DNA from: Pseudoduganella guangdongensis
Lineage (GTDB): Bacteria; Pseudomonadota; Gammaproteobacteria; Burkholderiales; Burkholderiaceae_D
Direction of reading: 5' to 3'
Length of the DNA stretch: 64,000 nucleotides
Assembly (NCBI RefSeq): GCF_009857475.1
Contig: NZ_WWCJ01000028.1
Location: 1 to 64,000, forward strand
Positions 16,485 to 24,088 of the stretch are shown piece after piece (the first letter of the stretch is position 1; each line of letters begins with the position of its first letter). A model generated the notes under the pieces. It was not told the origin of the DNA, ran no database searches, and saw only the letters and a list, made by a program, of their open reading frames with translations. The position numbers were made by a program, and so were the translations under genes.

Positions 16485-17159
16485 ATGAAGAATACCCTGA
16501 CTGCCGCCTTCCTGCTGGCGTCCACCCTGTTGGGCCAGGCTGCCACGGCCGGCGAACTGCACCTGTTCTCGCGCGAAGACTTCCGCGGCCAGCGCGTGGT
16601 GATAGCCGATGGCGCGGCCAACAACTTCGTCGACTTTGGCTTCAATGACCGCGCCTCCAGCCTGGTGGTGCGCTCCGGCACCTGGGAACTGTGCGAGCAT
16701 AAGAACTTCCAGGGCCATTGCGCCGTGTTCGAGCGCGGCGAGTACCCGGATCTGCGCCGCTTCAACAACAACTTCTCGTCCGCGCGCGAGATCGAGCGCC
16801 GCCACGAGCGGGGCAACGGCCACGGCTACGGCCGCGACGAGCGCGACGAGCGCTGGCGCGATGAACGACGCGAAGAGCGCCGCGAGGAACGCCGCTACGA
16901 GCGCGAACGCGGCGATGCGGTGGAACTGTTCAATGACCACAATATGCGCGGTCGTCGCGTCGGCATCAGCCGCGACATCCGCACCTTGCGCGAAGTCGGC
17001 TTCAACGACAACGCCAACTCCATGGTGATCAACTACGGCACCTGGGAAATCTGCGAGCACAATGACTTCGGCGGCCAGTGCCGCGTGTACGGCCCGGGCC
17101 GTTACCAGGACCTGCAGGACTTCACCGACCGTATCACCTCGCTGCGTCGCATCCGCTGA
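16485..17159 (+). CDS. Secreted beta/gamma-crystallin-like protein with charged linker
   Basis: 224 aa from the ATG at 16485, with signal peptide 'MKNTLTAAFLLASTLLGQAATA'. Two similar crystallin-type domains ('HLFSREDFRGQRVVI' ... 'GTWELCEHKNFQGHC' and 'ELFNDHNMRGRRVGI' ... 'GTWEICEHNDFGGQC') are joined by a linker made almost only of Arg, Glu and Asp (about residues 108-144). Each domain carries the pattern of two Greek-key motifs. Microbial members bind calcium or act as structural or inhibitor proteins. The role here is unknown. Confidence 0.8.
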   Translation: MKNTLTAAFLLASTLLGQAATAGELHLFSREDFRGQRVVIADGAANNFVDFGFNDRASSLVVRSGTWELCEHKNFQGHCAVFERGEYPDLRRFNNNFSSAREIERRHERGNGHGYGRDERDERWRDERREERREERRYERERGDAVELFNDHNMRGRRVGISRDIRTLREVGFNDNANSMVINYGTWEICEHNDFGGQCRVYGPGRYQDLQDFTDRITSLRRIR

Positions 17160-17168
17160 TTTCTGCTA

Positions 17169-17201
17169 CGCTATGCTCTCCTGTATCGGGAGGGCATAGC
17201 G
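17169..17201 (+). promoter_or_regulatory. Hairpin sequestering the cbpA ribosome-binding site and start
   Basis: A 13-bp stem (17169-17181 with 17189-17201, one G-U pair) has a 7-base loop. Its 3' arm contains the GGGAGG ribosome-binding site and its last base is the G of the GTG start codon. Such a fold would block initiation unless melted or coupled to upstream translation. Confidence 0.55.
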
Positions 17202-18067
17202 TGGAATACAAGGATTACTACGCAACGCTGGGCGTCGCCAAGAGCGCCAGCGATGAGGAAATCAAAAAGGCTTACCGCAAGCTGGTGCGCAAGTACCATC
17301 CAGACGTCAGCAAGGAAGCCGACGCCGATGCGCGCACCAAGGAGCTGAATGAAGCGTACGGTGTGCTGGGCGATGCCGAAAAGCGCGCCGCCTACGATTC
17401 GCTGGGCAGCGGCCAGTACCGCGCCGGGCAGGAGTTCCGCCCGCCGCCGGACTGGGGCGGCGGCTTCCAAGGCGGCAGCGCCGACGACTTCTTCGCCGAC
17501 CTGTTCGCCCATGTGGGCGGCCAGCGCGGGCGCCGCCAGGGTTTCCGCGCGCGCGGCGAAGACATTCACGCCGTGCTCGAAATCAGCCTGCAGGACGCCT
17601 ACCAGGGCGCGCAGCGCGACATCACGCTGGGGCGCCAGCGCAACCTCAAAGTCAATATTCCGCGCGGCGTGACCGCCGGCCAGCAGCTGCGCCTGAGCGG
17701 CCAGGGCCAGCCCGGCATGCAGGGCGGCGAGGCGGGCGACCTGTACCTGGAGATCGCCTTCCAGGCCGATGCGCGTTACCGCGTGGACGGGCGCGACGTG
17801 GTGCAGACCGTGCCGATCCCGCCCTGGGTCGCGGCGCTGGGCGGCGATCGCGAAGTGGCCACGCCGTCCGGCCGTGTGACCGTCACGGTGCCGCCCAATT
17901 CGCAGGGCGGGCGCAAGCTGCGCCTGAAGGGACGCGGCATCCCCGCCGCCGGTGCCAACAGCGCCGCGGGCGACCTTTACCTGTTACTGGAAATTTTCGC
18001 GCCGCCGGCGGATACGCCCGCACGGCGCGCCCTTTATGAGCAGATGCAACGCGAAATGGGAGGGTGA
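17201..18067 (+). CDS. cbpA: DnaJ-type co-chaperone / curved DNA-binding protein CbpA
   Basis: 288 aa from the GTG at 17201. This start aligns with E. coli CbpA (M-E-x-K-DYY). The J domain is at residues 1-70, with 'HPDVSKEAD' holding the HPD motif. A Gly/Phe-rich linker and the two DnaJ C-terminal beta domains ('VNIPRGVTAGQQLRLSGQG' and 'GGRKLRLKGRGIP') follow. It lacks the zinc-finger domain, as expected for CbpA. It stimulates DnaK and binds curved DNA. It is followed three bases later by its modulator cbpM. Confidence 0.93.
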   Translation: MEYKDYYATLGVAKSASDEEIKKAYRKLVRKYHPDVSKEADADARTKELNEAYGVLGDAEKRAAYDSLGSGQYRAGQEFRPPPDWGGGFQGGSADDFFADLFAHVGGQRGRRQGFRARGEDIHAVLEISLQDAYQGAQRDITLGRQRNLKVNIPRGVTAGQQLRLSGQGQPGMQGGEAGDLYLEIAFQADARYRVDGRDVVQTVPIPPWVAALGGDREVATPSGRVTVTVPPNSQGGRKLRLKGRGIPAAGANSAAGDLYLLLEIFAPPADTPARRALYEQMQREMGG

Positions 18068-18070
18068 ACA

Positions 18071-18376
18071 ATGTCCAATGAAGAAATTGTCGAGGCAGTG
18101 CCGCTCGAACACCAGGCGCTGACGCTGGACGAACTGGCGCGGGCCTGCGCCGTCGAGCCGGAATGGGTGATACGGCATGTGGAGAGCGGCATCCTGCTCG
18201 GGAGCGGCAGGGTGGAAAGCCTGCAATTCACCAGCGTGGATCTGCGGCGGGCGCGCCGCCTGGTCCAGCTGGAACGCGATTTCGATGCGGATGCCGATTT
18301 GGCGGCGCTGGTGGTCGACCTGTGCGATGAAGTGCGTCGCTTGAGGTCGCGCCTGGGCGCCGCCGGGCCAGCCTAG
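18071..18376 (+). CDS. cbpM: Chaperone modulator CbpM
   Basis: A 101-aa protein with a MerR-like fold: 'LTLDELARACAVEPEWVIRHVESGIL' followed by 'FTSVDLRRARRLVQLERDFDADADLAALVVDL'. CbpM binds the J domain of CbpA and inhibits both its co-chaperone and DNA-binding activities. It starts three bases after the cbpA stop. Family and context agree. Confidence 0.9.
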   Translation: MSNEEIVEAVPLEHQALTLDELARACAVEPEWVIRHVESGILLGSGRVESLQFTSVDLRRARRLVQLERDFDADADLAALVVDLCDEVRRLRSRLGAAGPA

Positions 18377-18391
18377 CGGCTGGCCGCCTGC

Positions 18392-18646
18392 TTAGCGCTG
18401 CTGGTCGCGGCCGCCGCGCTCACTGCCGCGGTCGCTACGTTGGCCGCCAACGTCGTCTTCCAGGTCGTCGAGACCACCCTGGCGCTCACCCTTGCCGACG
18501 TCGCTCTGCTTATTGCCACGTTCCTGGTCCGATTGCTGGTTACCCTGCTTGTCGCCTTGCTTCTGGTTGCCTTGGCCTGGCTGGCCGGTCTGGCCTGCCT
18601 GGTTGCGCCAATCGTCCGACTGTTCCGTATCCTTACGTGGTGCCAT
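18392..18646 (-). CDS. Small disordered Gln/Gly/Asp-rich protein
   Basis: An 84-aa low-complexity hydrophilic protein ('GQTGQPGQGNQKQGDKQGN') with no fold or motif I recognise. A ribosome-binding site (GGAGAG) lies just before its ATG. It is convergent with cbpM. Similar very polar small proteins in bacteria are often stress or desiccation related, but that is only an analogy. Confidence 0.5.
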   Translation of the reverse strand: MAPRKDTEQSDDWRNQAGQTGQPGQGNQKQGDKQGNQQSDQERGNKQSDVGKGERQGGLDDLEDDVGGQRSDRGSERGGRDQQR

Positions 18647-18740
18647 GATCGCTCTCCTTATCTGGTTGAAGCGGAGTCCATCCTAGGCCGATGCGATGGC
18701 ACTGCCTGTAGGCGCACGCCGCGCCCGCCTGTAGGAATTT

Positions 18741-19658
18741 TTAGAAGGCATCGTGCGGCAGTGTATGGTCGAGCTGGATGAATTGCTGGCGCAGCCATTT
18801 GCCGGCTGGCCCCAGCTCATCGTCGCCGCGATGGATGACGAACAGGGGGTACTCCAGCTCATGGCCTTCCTGGGTGCGCAGGCGCAGCAGCCGACCCTCT
18901 GCCATATCGCGCCGGATGGTGTGTTCGGGCATATTGCCCCAGCCCAGGCCGCCCACCAGCAGCGCATGCTTGGAACCCAGGTCGCCCAGGCGCCAGTCGC
19001 GCAAGCCGGTCACGCCGAAATCGCGCCCCTCGGTCAGTGGGCTGCGGTCGGTCACGACCAGCTGCAGGTGCTCGCGCAGCACGGCAGTCGGAATCGGCGC
19101 CGCTTCTTGCGCCAGCGCATGCAGGGGCGAACAGACCGGCATCATCTTCACGAAGCCGGCGGCGTGGCGCTCGATATTGGCCGGCACATTGGCCGCCATG
19201 CCGGCCACGCCCAGCTGGCAACGGCGGTCCGCCACCATTTGCGCCACGGCGCCCAGCGCCTCGGTATGCAGGCGCAGCGCCACGGTCGGGAATTCGCGCT
19301 GGAACTGCTCCAGGGTGCGCACCAGCAGGCAGGTCGGGAACATCACATCGACCACGATGGACAGCTCCGCCTCCAGCCCCTGGCCCAGGGCCCGGGCGCG
19401 CGAGCGCATGCTGTCCACCTTGCTGGCCACGGCGCGCGCATCGGCCAGCAGGGCTTTGCCGGCCTCGGTCAAGCTGGGCTTGCGCGTGCTGCGGTCGAGC
19501 AGGGCGATATTCAGCTGCTCCTCCAGGTTGGCAATGGTGTAGCTGATCACCGACTGGGTACGGTGCAGGGCGCGCGCGGCGTGGGCAAAGCCGCCATGGT
19601 CGATAACGGCAATGAAAACGCGCAACTGGTCGAGGGTGGGAAGGCCGGGATCTCGCAT
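18741..19658 (-). CDS. LysR family transcriptional regulator
   Basis: A 305-aa protein with an N-terminal winged helix-turn-helix ('LDQLRVFIAVIDHGGFAHAARALHRTQSVISYTIANLEEQL') and a C-terminal periplasmic-binding-like effector domain (about 90-300). It is divergent from azoR across about 100 bp, the usual arrangement for a LysR protein controlling its neighbour. The inducer is unknown; quinones or azo compounds would fit the target by inference. Confidence 0.92.
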   Translation of the reverse strand: MRDPGLPTLDQLRVFIAVIDHGGFAHAARALHRTQSVISYTIANLEEQLNIALLDRSTRKPSLTEAGKALLADARAVASKVDSMRSRARALGQGLEAELSIVVDVMFPTCLLVRTLEQFQREFPTVALRLHTEALGAVAQMVADRRCQLGVAGMAANVPANIERHAAGFVKMMPVCSPLHALAQEAAPIPTAVLREHLQLVVTDRSPLTEGRDFGVTGLRDWRLGDLGSKHALLVGGLGWGNMPEHTIRRDMAEGRLLRLRTQEGHELEYPLFVIHRGDDELGPAGKWLRQQFIQLDHTLPHDAF

Positions 19659-19668
19659 AATCTATAAA

Positions 19669-19710
19669 ATCGATAATTTCTATTCAGATAAAGCCTATTT
19701 CATCGATAAT
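19669..19710. promoter_or_regulatory. Direct repeats in the LysR/azoR intergenic region
   Basis: ATCGATAAT occurs at 19669-19677 and again at 19702-19710, 33 bases apart, about three helical turns. The two half-sites lie on the same DNA face between the divergent genes and are candidates for regulator binding. Confidence 0.4.
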
Positions 19711-19759
19711 AAACTGGTTCTATGATGGCAGCAATCACCAACTCTTCTGGAGCACCATC

Positions 19760-20374
19760 ATGGCAAACGTTCTCTACATCAACAGCAGTGTGCGCAACGC
19801 CGGTTCGCTGTCCCGCCAGTTGTCGGCCGAATTCATCGCCAAGTGGAAAGCCGCCAACCCGGCCGACACCGTGGTCGAACGCGACCTGGCCAGCAATCCC
19901 GTGCCGCACCTGACCGAACAGATGATGGGCGCCTTCTTCACCCCGGCCGAGCAGCGCAATGCCGAGCAAGCCCATATCGTGAAAGTGTCGGACACCCTGG
20001 TTGACGAGCTGTTTGCCGCCGACGTGATCGTGATCGGCGCGCCGATGTACAACTTCTCCGTGCCATCTTCGCTCAAGGCCTGGATCGACCACGTGGCGCG
20101 TGCCGGCCGCACCTTCCAGTATGGCGCCAACGGCCCGGAAGGCCTGCTGAAAGGGAAGAAGGTGTATGTGTTCACCGCCAGCGGTGGCGTCTACAGCGAA
20201 GGCGCAGCGGCCGCCTACGACCACCTGACCACCTTCCTGCGCACCGTGCTGGGCTTCCTGGGCCTGACCGACGTGCAGTTCATCCGCGCCGAAGGCGTGG
20301 CCATGGGCGAGCAGGCGGTGGCCGACACCGTGGCCAAGGGCCGCAAGTCGATCGACGAGCTGATCGCCGCTTGA
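19760..20374 (+). CDS. azoR: FMN-dependent NADH-azoreductase
   Basis: A 204-aa flavodoxin-fold protein starting 'MANVLYINSSVRNAGSLSRQL'. It has the family motifs 'GAPMYNFSVPSSLKAWIDHVARAGRTF' and 'ASGGVYSEG'. AzoR reduces azo bonds and quinones by two-electron transfer from NADH and protects against thiol stress. Length equals E. coli AzoR within a few residues. A TCTGGAG ribosome-binding site is present. Confidence 0.93.
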   Translation: MANVLYINSSVRNAGSLSRQLSAEFIAKWKAANPADTVVERDLASNPVPHLTEQMMGAFFTPAEQRNAEQAHIVKVSDTLVDELFAADVIVIGAPMYNFSVPSSLKAWIDHVARAGRTFQYGANGPEGLLKGKKVYVFTASGGVYSEGAAAAYDHLTTFLRTVLGFLGLTDVQFIRAEGVAMGEQAVADTVAKGRKSIDELIAA

Positions 20375-20416
20375 CCTGTAACTGAACAGTTGAGCAGGGG
20401 CTGGTATGATGGTGCG

Positions 20417-21244
20417 ATGAAACGTCGCTACCACCTGCTCATCATCGATCCGCAGAATGATTTCTGCGACCTGCCACCGCCGGCCGCGCCGGCCCTGCCT
20501 GTACCGGGCGCCCACCAGGACATGCTGCGCCTGGCGCGCCTGGTCGACCAGGGCGGCGCCGGCCTGACGGATATCACTGTCACGCTGGACTCGCACCACC
20601 GTTACGACGTGGCGCACCCGACCTTCTGGCGCACTGCCGACGGTGCCGCGCCCGGCCCCTTCACCCAGATTGCCGCCGCCGATGTGCGGGCAGGGCGCTA
20701 CCTGCCGCGCGACGCGAGCGCCTTGCCGCGCGTGCTGTCCTACCTCGACACGCTGGAGGCGGCCGGCCGTTACCAGCTGATGGTATGGCCGGTGCACTGC
20801 GAGATCGGCAGCTGGGGCCACAATGTGCACGACGCCGTGCGCGCCGCCTACAACGCCTGGGAAGAGCAGCGCCACGCCGTGGTGGCCAAGGTCGGCAAAG
20901 GCGCCAACCCGTGGACCGAGCATTATTCCGCCGTGATGGCCGAAGTGCCCGACCCGGCCGACCCGGCCTCGCAGCTGAACCGCGAACTGATCGCCAGCCT
21001 GGCGCAAGCCGATACCATCTACATCACCGGCGAAGCGGGCAGCCACTGCGTCAAGGCCACCACCGAGCATATCGCCGACCAGATCGACCCGCGCAAGCTG
21101 GTGCTGGTCACCGACTGCATGAGCCCTGTCACCGGTTTCGAAGCGCAATACCTGGCGTTCGCGCAAGCGATGCAGCGGCGCGGCGCGCGCCTGGCGACAT
21201 CGGCTGACGTACTGCAGGAACTGCTGGCCAACGCGGAGCACTGA
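20417..21244 (+). CDS. Nicotinamidase-like cysteine hydrolase
   Basis: 275 aa from the ATG at 20417. The isochorismatase/nicotinamidase fold is shown by 'HLLIIDPQNDFC' (catalytic Asp), 'TLDSHHRYDVAHPTFW' (metal-site histidines), 'VGKGANPW' (catalytic Lys) and 'ITGEAGSHCVKATTEHI' (nucleophilic Cys). It is longer than typical PncA (about 210 aa). It precedes pncB by three bases, so the pair would convert nicotinamide to nicotinate and then to its mononucleotide in NAD salvage. Exact substrate is inferred from context. Confidence 0.8.
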   Translation: MKRRYHLLIIDPQNDFCDLPPPAAPALPVPGAHQDMLRLARLVDQGGAGLTDITVTLDSHHRYDVAHPTFWRTADGAAPGPFTQIAAADVRAGRYLPRDASALPRVLSYLDTLEAAGRYQLMVWPVHCEIGSWGHNVHDAVRAAYNAWEEQRHAVVAKVGKGANPWTEHYSAVMAEVPDPADPASQLNRELIASLAQADTIYITGEAGSHCVKATTEHIADQIDPRKLVLVTDCMSPVTGFEAQYLAFAQAMQRRGARLATSADVLQELLANAEH

Positions 21245-21247
21245 ACC

Positions 21248-22438
21248 ATGATCCCAGTCGTCCGCAGCCTGCTTGAAACCGACCTGTACAAGTTCACCAT
21301 GTGGCAGGCGCTGTTGCACGCCAACCCGAGCGCCCATGCCGAATACGAATTCGTCTGCCGCAACCAGACCGCCTTCCCGCTGGCGGAGCTAAAGGAAGAA
21401 GTCGAGGCCCAGCTGGACCACCTGTGCAGCATGTCCTTCAGCGAGGACGAGCTGGACTACCTGCGTTCACTGCGCTACATCAAGAGCGACTTTGTCGACT
21501 TCCTCGCCTTGTTCCGCTTCCAGCGCAAGTTCATTGACGTGCGCGCGGAGGGTGAAACCCTGCAGATCCACGCCGCCGGCCCGCAAGTACACGTGATGGC
21601 GTTCGAGATTTTCGTACTCTACATCGTCAACGAATTGTATTTCCGCCGCGTCGGATCGGCCGAGGCATTGGAAGAAGGGCGCCGTCGCCTGGGCCACAAG
21701 ATCGCGCAACTCAAGGAATTCGGTGCTACGCCCGCGCTGCGCCATCCCTTCGATTTCTCCGACTTCGGCCTGCGCCGCCGCTACTCGGCCGCCTGGCATG
21801 ATGAAGTGGTGGAGCGCCTGGCGCGCGAGGTGCCGCAATTCTTCAAGGGCACCTCCAACGTCTATATCGCCAAGAAGTACGGCCTGATCCCGATCGGCAC
21901 CATGGCGCATGAGTACATGCAGTCGTTCCAGGCCTTCGGCGTGCGGCTGCGCGACTTCCAGAAAGCCTCGCTGGAGGCGTGGGTGCAGGAGTATCGCGGC
22001 GACCTGGGTATCGCCCTGACCGACGTGGTGGGCATGGATGCCTTCCTCAACGATTTCGACCTGTATTTCGCCAAGCTGTTCGACGGCCTGCGCCACGATT
22101 CCGGCGACCCGTTCGTGTGGGGCGACAAGGCCATTGCGCATTACGCGGCGCTGCGCATTGACGCCAACACCAAGCGCCTGGTGTTTTCCGACGGGCTCGA
22201 TTTCGACAAGGCCTTCGCCCTGTACCGCCACTTCGGCGGCCGCATCATGGTCGGCTTCGGCATCGGCACCTGGCTCACCAATGATGTCGGCATCAAGCCG
22301 TTGAATATCGTGATGAAACTGATCCGCTGCAACGGCCAGTCGGTGGCCAAGCTGTCGGATTCGCCCGGCAAGACCCTGTGCAAGGACGAGACTTTCCTGG
22401 CCTACCTGCGCCAGGTGTTCAACCACCAGCTATCCTGA
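21248..22438 (+). CDS. pncB: Nicotinate phosphoribosyltransferase
   Basis: A 396-aa protein. PncB joins nicotinate with PRPP to give nicotinate mononucleotide in the Preiss-Handler route. '[16 protein letters not shown]' at the N-terminus, '[27 protein letters not shown]' with the phosphorylated histidine, 'GLRHDSGDP' and '[10 protein letters not shown]' are family motifs. It follows a nicotinamidase-like gene in an apparent NAD-salvage operon. Length matches E. coli PncB (400 aa). Confidence 0.95.
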   Translation: MIPVVRSLLETDLYKFTMWQALLHANPSAHAEYEFVCRNQTAFPLAELKEEVEAQLDHLCSMSFSEDELDYLRSLRYIKSDFVDFLALFRFQRKFIDVRAEGETLQIHAAGPQVHVMAFEIFVLYIVNELYFRRVGSAEALEEGRRRLGHKIAQLKEFGATPALRHPFDFSDFGLRRRYSAAWHDEVVERLAREVPQFFKGTSNVYIAKKYGLIPIGTMAHEYMQSFQAFGVRLRDFQKASLEAWVQEYRGDLGIALTDVVGMDAFLNDFDLYFAKLFDGLRHDSGDPFVWGDKAIAHYAALRIDANTKRLVFSDGLDFDKAFALYRHFGGRIMVGFGIGTWLTNDVGIKPLNIVMKLIRCNGQSVAKLSDSPGKTLCKDETFLAYLRQVFNHQLS

Positions 22439-22519
22439 GCAAAAACCAACACTCTCCCGGCATGTAACCAAGTTGTCATGCGACGCTGATAATTTGGTGG
22501 ACCCTGTCAGGAGAGTCCC

Positions 22520-22936
22520 ATGCGGCGCTTCGTTCCAAGGCTCCATATTGCAATCATCAGCACCTGCGAGAAGACGGCGTTCGCCCTGGCCGAGCGCATT
22601 TACGAGCACGGGCAGCTGGCGCACATATTCGCCAACGCCAAAGACCTGTGCGAACGGGCCGAATTGCAGGCACTCGACATTGTCTTCTTTGATCGCCGCA
22701 GTTCTGGCTTTGCAATGAGCCTGAGCGCCGTGCGTACGCTGATCCGGGACGCTTCCGGCTATGCCATGTTGTGCGGCTTTGGCGTCGGGTGCGGAATCAC
22801 GCCGATCGGACTGGACTACTCCTACGACTCGGCCATTTCCGATGGCGATCTCAGCAGTCTGCTGGCCGATGCGATGGCCGGGCTGGAGGACGATGTTTTC
22901 AGCCCGCTGCCGGGCTATGCCAGTTATGCCTGCTGA
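22520..22936 (+). CDS. Hypothetical protein, possible degenerate receiver-like fold
   Basis: A 138-aa protein with an AGGAGA site seven bases before the ATG. Alternating strands and helices ('LHIAIISTCEKTAFALAERIYEHGQ', 'LDIVFFDRRSS') recall a response-regulator receiver, but no acidic pocket or lysine is evident. I do not recognise the family. It stands alone after pncB, across about 80 bp. Confidence 0.55.
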   Translation: MRRFVPRLHIAIISTCEKTAFALAERIYEHGQLAHIFANAKDLCERAELQALDIVFFDRRSSGFAMSLSAVRTLIRDASGYAMLCGFGVGCGITPIGLDYSYDSAISDGDLSSLLADAMAGLEDDVFSPLPGYASYAC

Positions 22937-22942
22937 CGTAGC

Positions 22943-23242
22943 TTATGCTTCCTGCGCGCCGAAACGGGCCATGATGCGGTCGGCCTGCTCGCGCTGGATG
23001 TCGTCGTAGACGTCCACCGACAGCAGGGCGGCCGGGCGGTCCGGCTTATCGGTGTGATCGACATCGTCCGGCGTCAGCGAATCCATGATGTTCTGCACGG
23101 CGGAGGCGGTGGTGCTGATGGCGCGCGCCTGGTGCAGGTTCAGTTGCACGGCCGAGTTGCTGAAGCCTTCGGCCAGCAGGGCGCTGCGCGCGCCCTCGGC
23201 GTCCGCCACCTGGCGGAAATTGCGGTAAATAGTATTTGCCAT
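22943..23242 (-). CDS. Small hypothetical protein
   Basis: A 99-aa soluble protein ('MANTIYRNFRQVADAEGARSAL') with a strong AGGAGA site before the ATG. The start 'IYRNFRQVADAEGARSALLAEGFSNSAV' resembles a short ferredoxin-like repeat seen in stress proteins that manage 'flip' sequences, but no function is known. It is convergent with the preceding gene. Confidence 0.55.
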   Translation of the reverse strand: MANTIYRNFRQVADAEGARSALLAEGFSNSAVQLNLHQARAISTTASAVQNIMDSLTPDDVDHTDKPDRPAALLSVDVYDDIQREQADRIMARFGAQEA

Positions 23243-23297
23243 AATGGTTCTCCTCTTGGAATGATTGTCGCGTAAGGCGCGGGCAGGCGGCGCGCGC

Positions 23298-23735
23298 TTA
23301 CTTCGCTTTGACCTTGCGCGACGACCAGTGCAGGTGCACGATCAGCCAGCCGTCGCCGTGCTTTTCCAGCACGGCGGTTTCCAGCCCGATCGCATGCACG
23401 GGCGCATCCTGGTAACTACCCGTGGTTTCCGTTTCGCGCATGACGATGGCGGTGCTGCCTTCGCGTTGTTCGGCATGGCGCAGCAGGCGCGCTTGCGTCT
23501 TGCGCAGGAAGTCGATATCGCCGTCCAGGTGGTGCGCGGCGTATTCGTCGCGGCTGCGCTCAACATAGCCGGATTCAAAAATCTGGACCTTGGGGCTGAG
23601 CAGGGCCAGCGCCTGTTCGCGCTTGCCCTCGGCCAGCGCGCGCTGGAAGGCATCCATGGTTTCGGTCGGGGTGGCGGCCAAGGCGGGCAGGCCGGCAACG
23701 GCCAGCAGCAGGCAGGCGAGGGCGCGCATGGCCAT
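23298..23735 (-). CDS. Secreted NTF2-like (SnoaL/DUF4440) protein
   Basis: A 145-aa protein with signal peptide 'MAMRALACLLLAVAGLPALA'. An NTF2-like cone fold follows: 'TMDAFQRALAEGKREQALALLSPKVQIFESG' and a C-terminal 'GDGWLIVHLHWSSR'. Members are small enzymes or binding domains, and the ligand is unknown. Its ATG overlaps the stop of the upstream monooxygenase gene (TGATG), so translation is probably coupled. Confidence 0.75.
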   Translation of the reverse strand: MAMRALACLLLAVAGLPALAATPTETMDAFQRALAEGKREQALALLSPKVQIFESGYVERSRDEYAAHHLDGDIDFLRKTQARLLRHAEQREGSTAIVMRETETTGSYQDAPVHAIGLETAVLEKHGDGWLIVHLHWSSRKVKAK

Positions 23736-24040
23736 CAGTTGCCGAAACCGGCGACGACGTTGTCGGTATGCTCGACCTTGGGCGTGCCGGCGAAATACTG
23801 GCCAACCAGGCTGCGCCAGGTCTGGAAGTCTTCGCTGCCACGGAAATCGACGGTATGGTTTTCCAGCGTTTCCCAGGCCACCACCAGGTGGTAAGTATTG
23901 GCGCGCTCAATGACGCGCTCCAGGCGCATGGATTTGCAGCCTTTGGCGCGCTGGAACAGCGGCACCGCTTGCTGCACCGCCGCTTCGAACGCGGCTCCTT
24001 GGCCGTCCTTGATTTCAAACTCCGCCAGCTCATGAATCAT
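23735..24040 (-). CDS. Antibiotic biosynthesis monooxygenase (ABM) domain protein
   Basis: A 101-aa single ABM domain starting 'MIHELAEFEIKDGQGAAFEAAVQQAVPLF', with the typical 'VAWETLENHTVDFRGSEDFQTWRSLV'. ABM proteins are dimeric ferredoxin-like folds and include heme-degrading and quinone-oxidising enzymes. Lying next to a TonB-dependent siderophore receptor, an iron or heme role is possible but unproven. Confidence 0.8.
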   Translation of the reverse strand: MIHELAEFEIKDGQGAAFEAAVQQAVPLFQRAKGCKSMRLERVIERANTYHLVVAWETLENHTVDFRGSEDFQTWRSLVGQYFAGTPKVEHTDNVVAGFGN

Positions 24041-24088
24041 CGGGACATTCCTTTCGCAAAGTAATGCCCCGATTGTGCCTGATATGGA

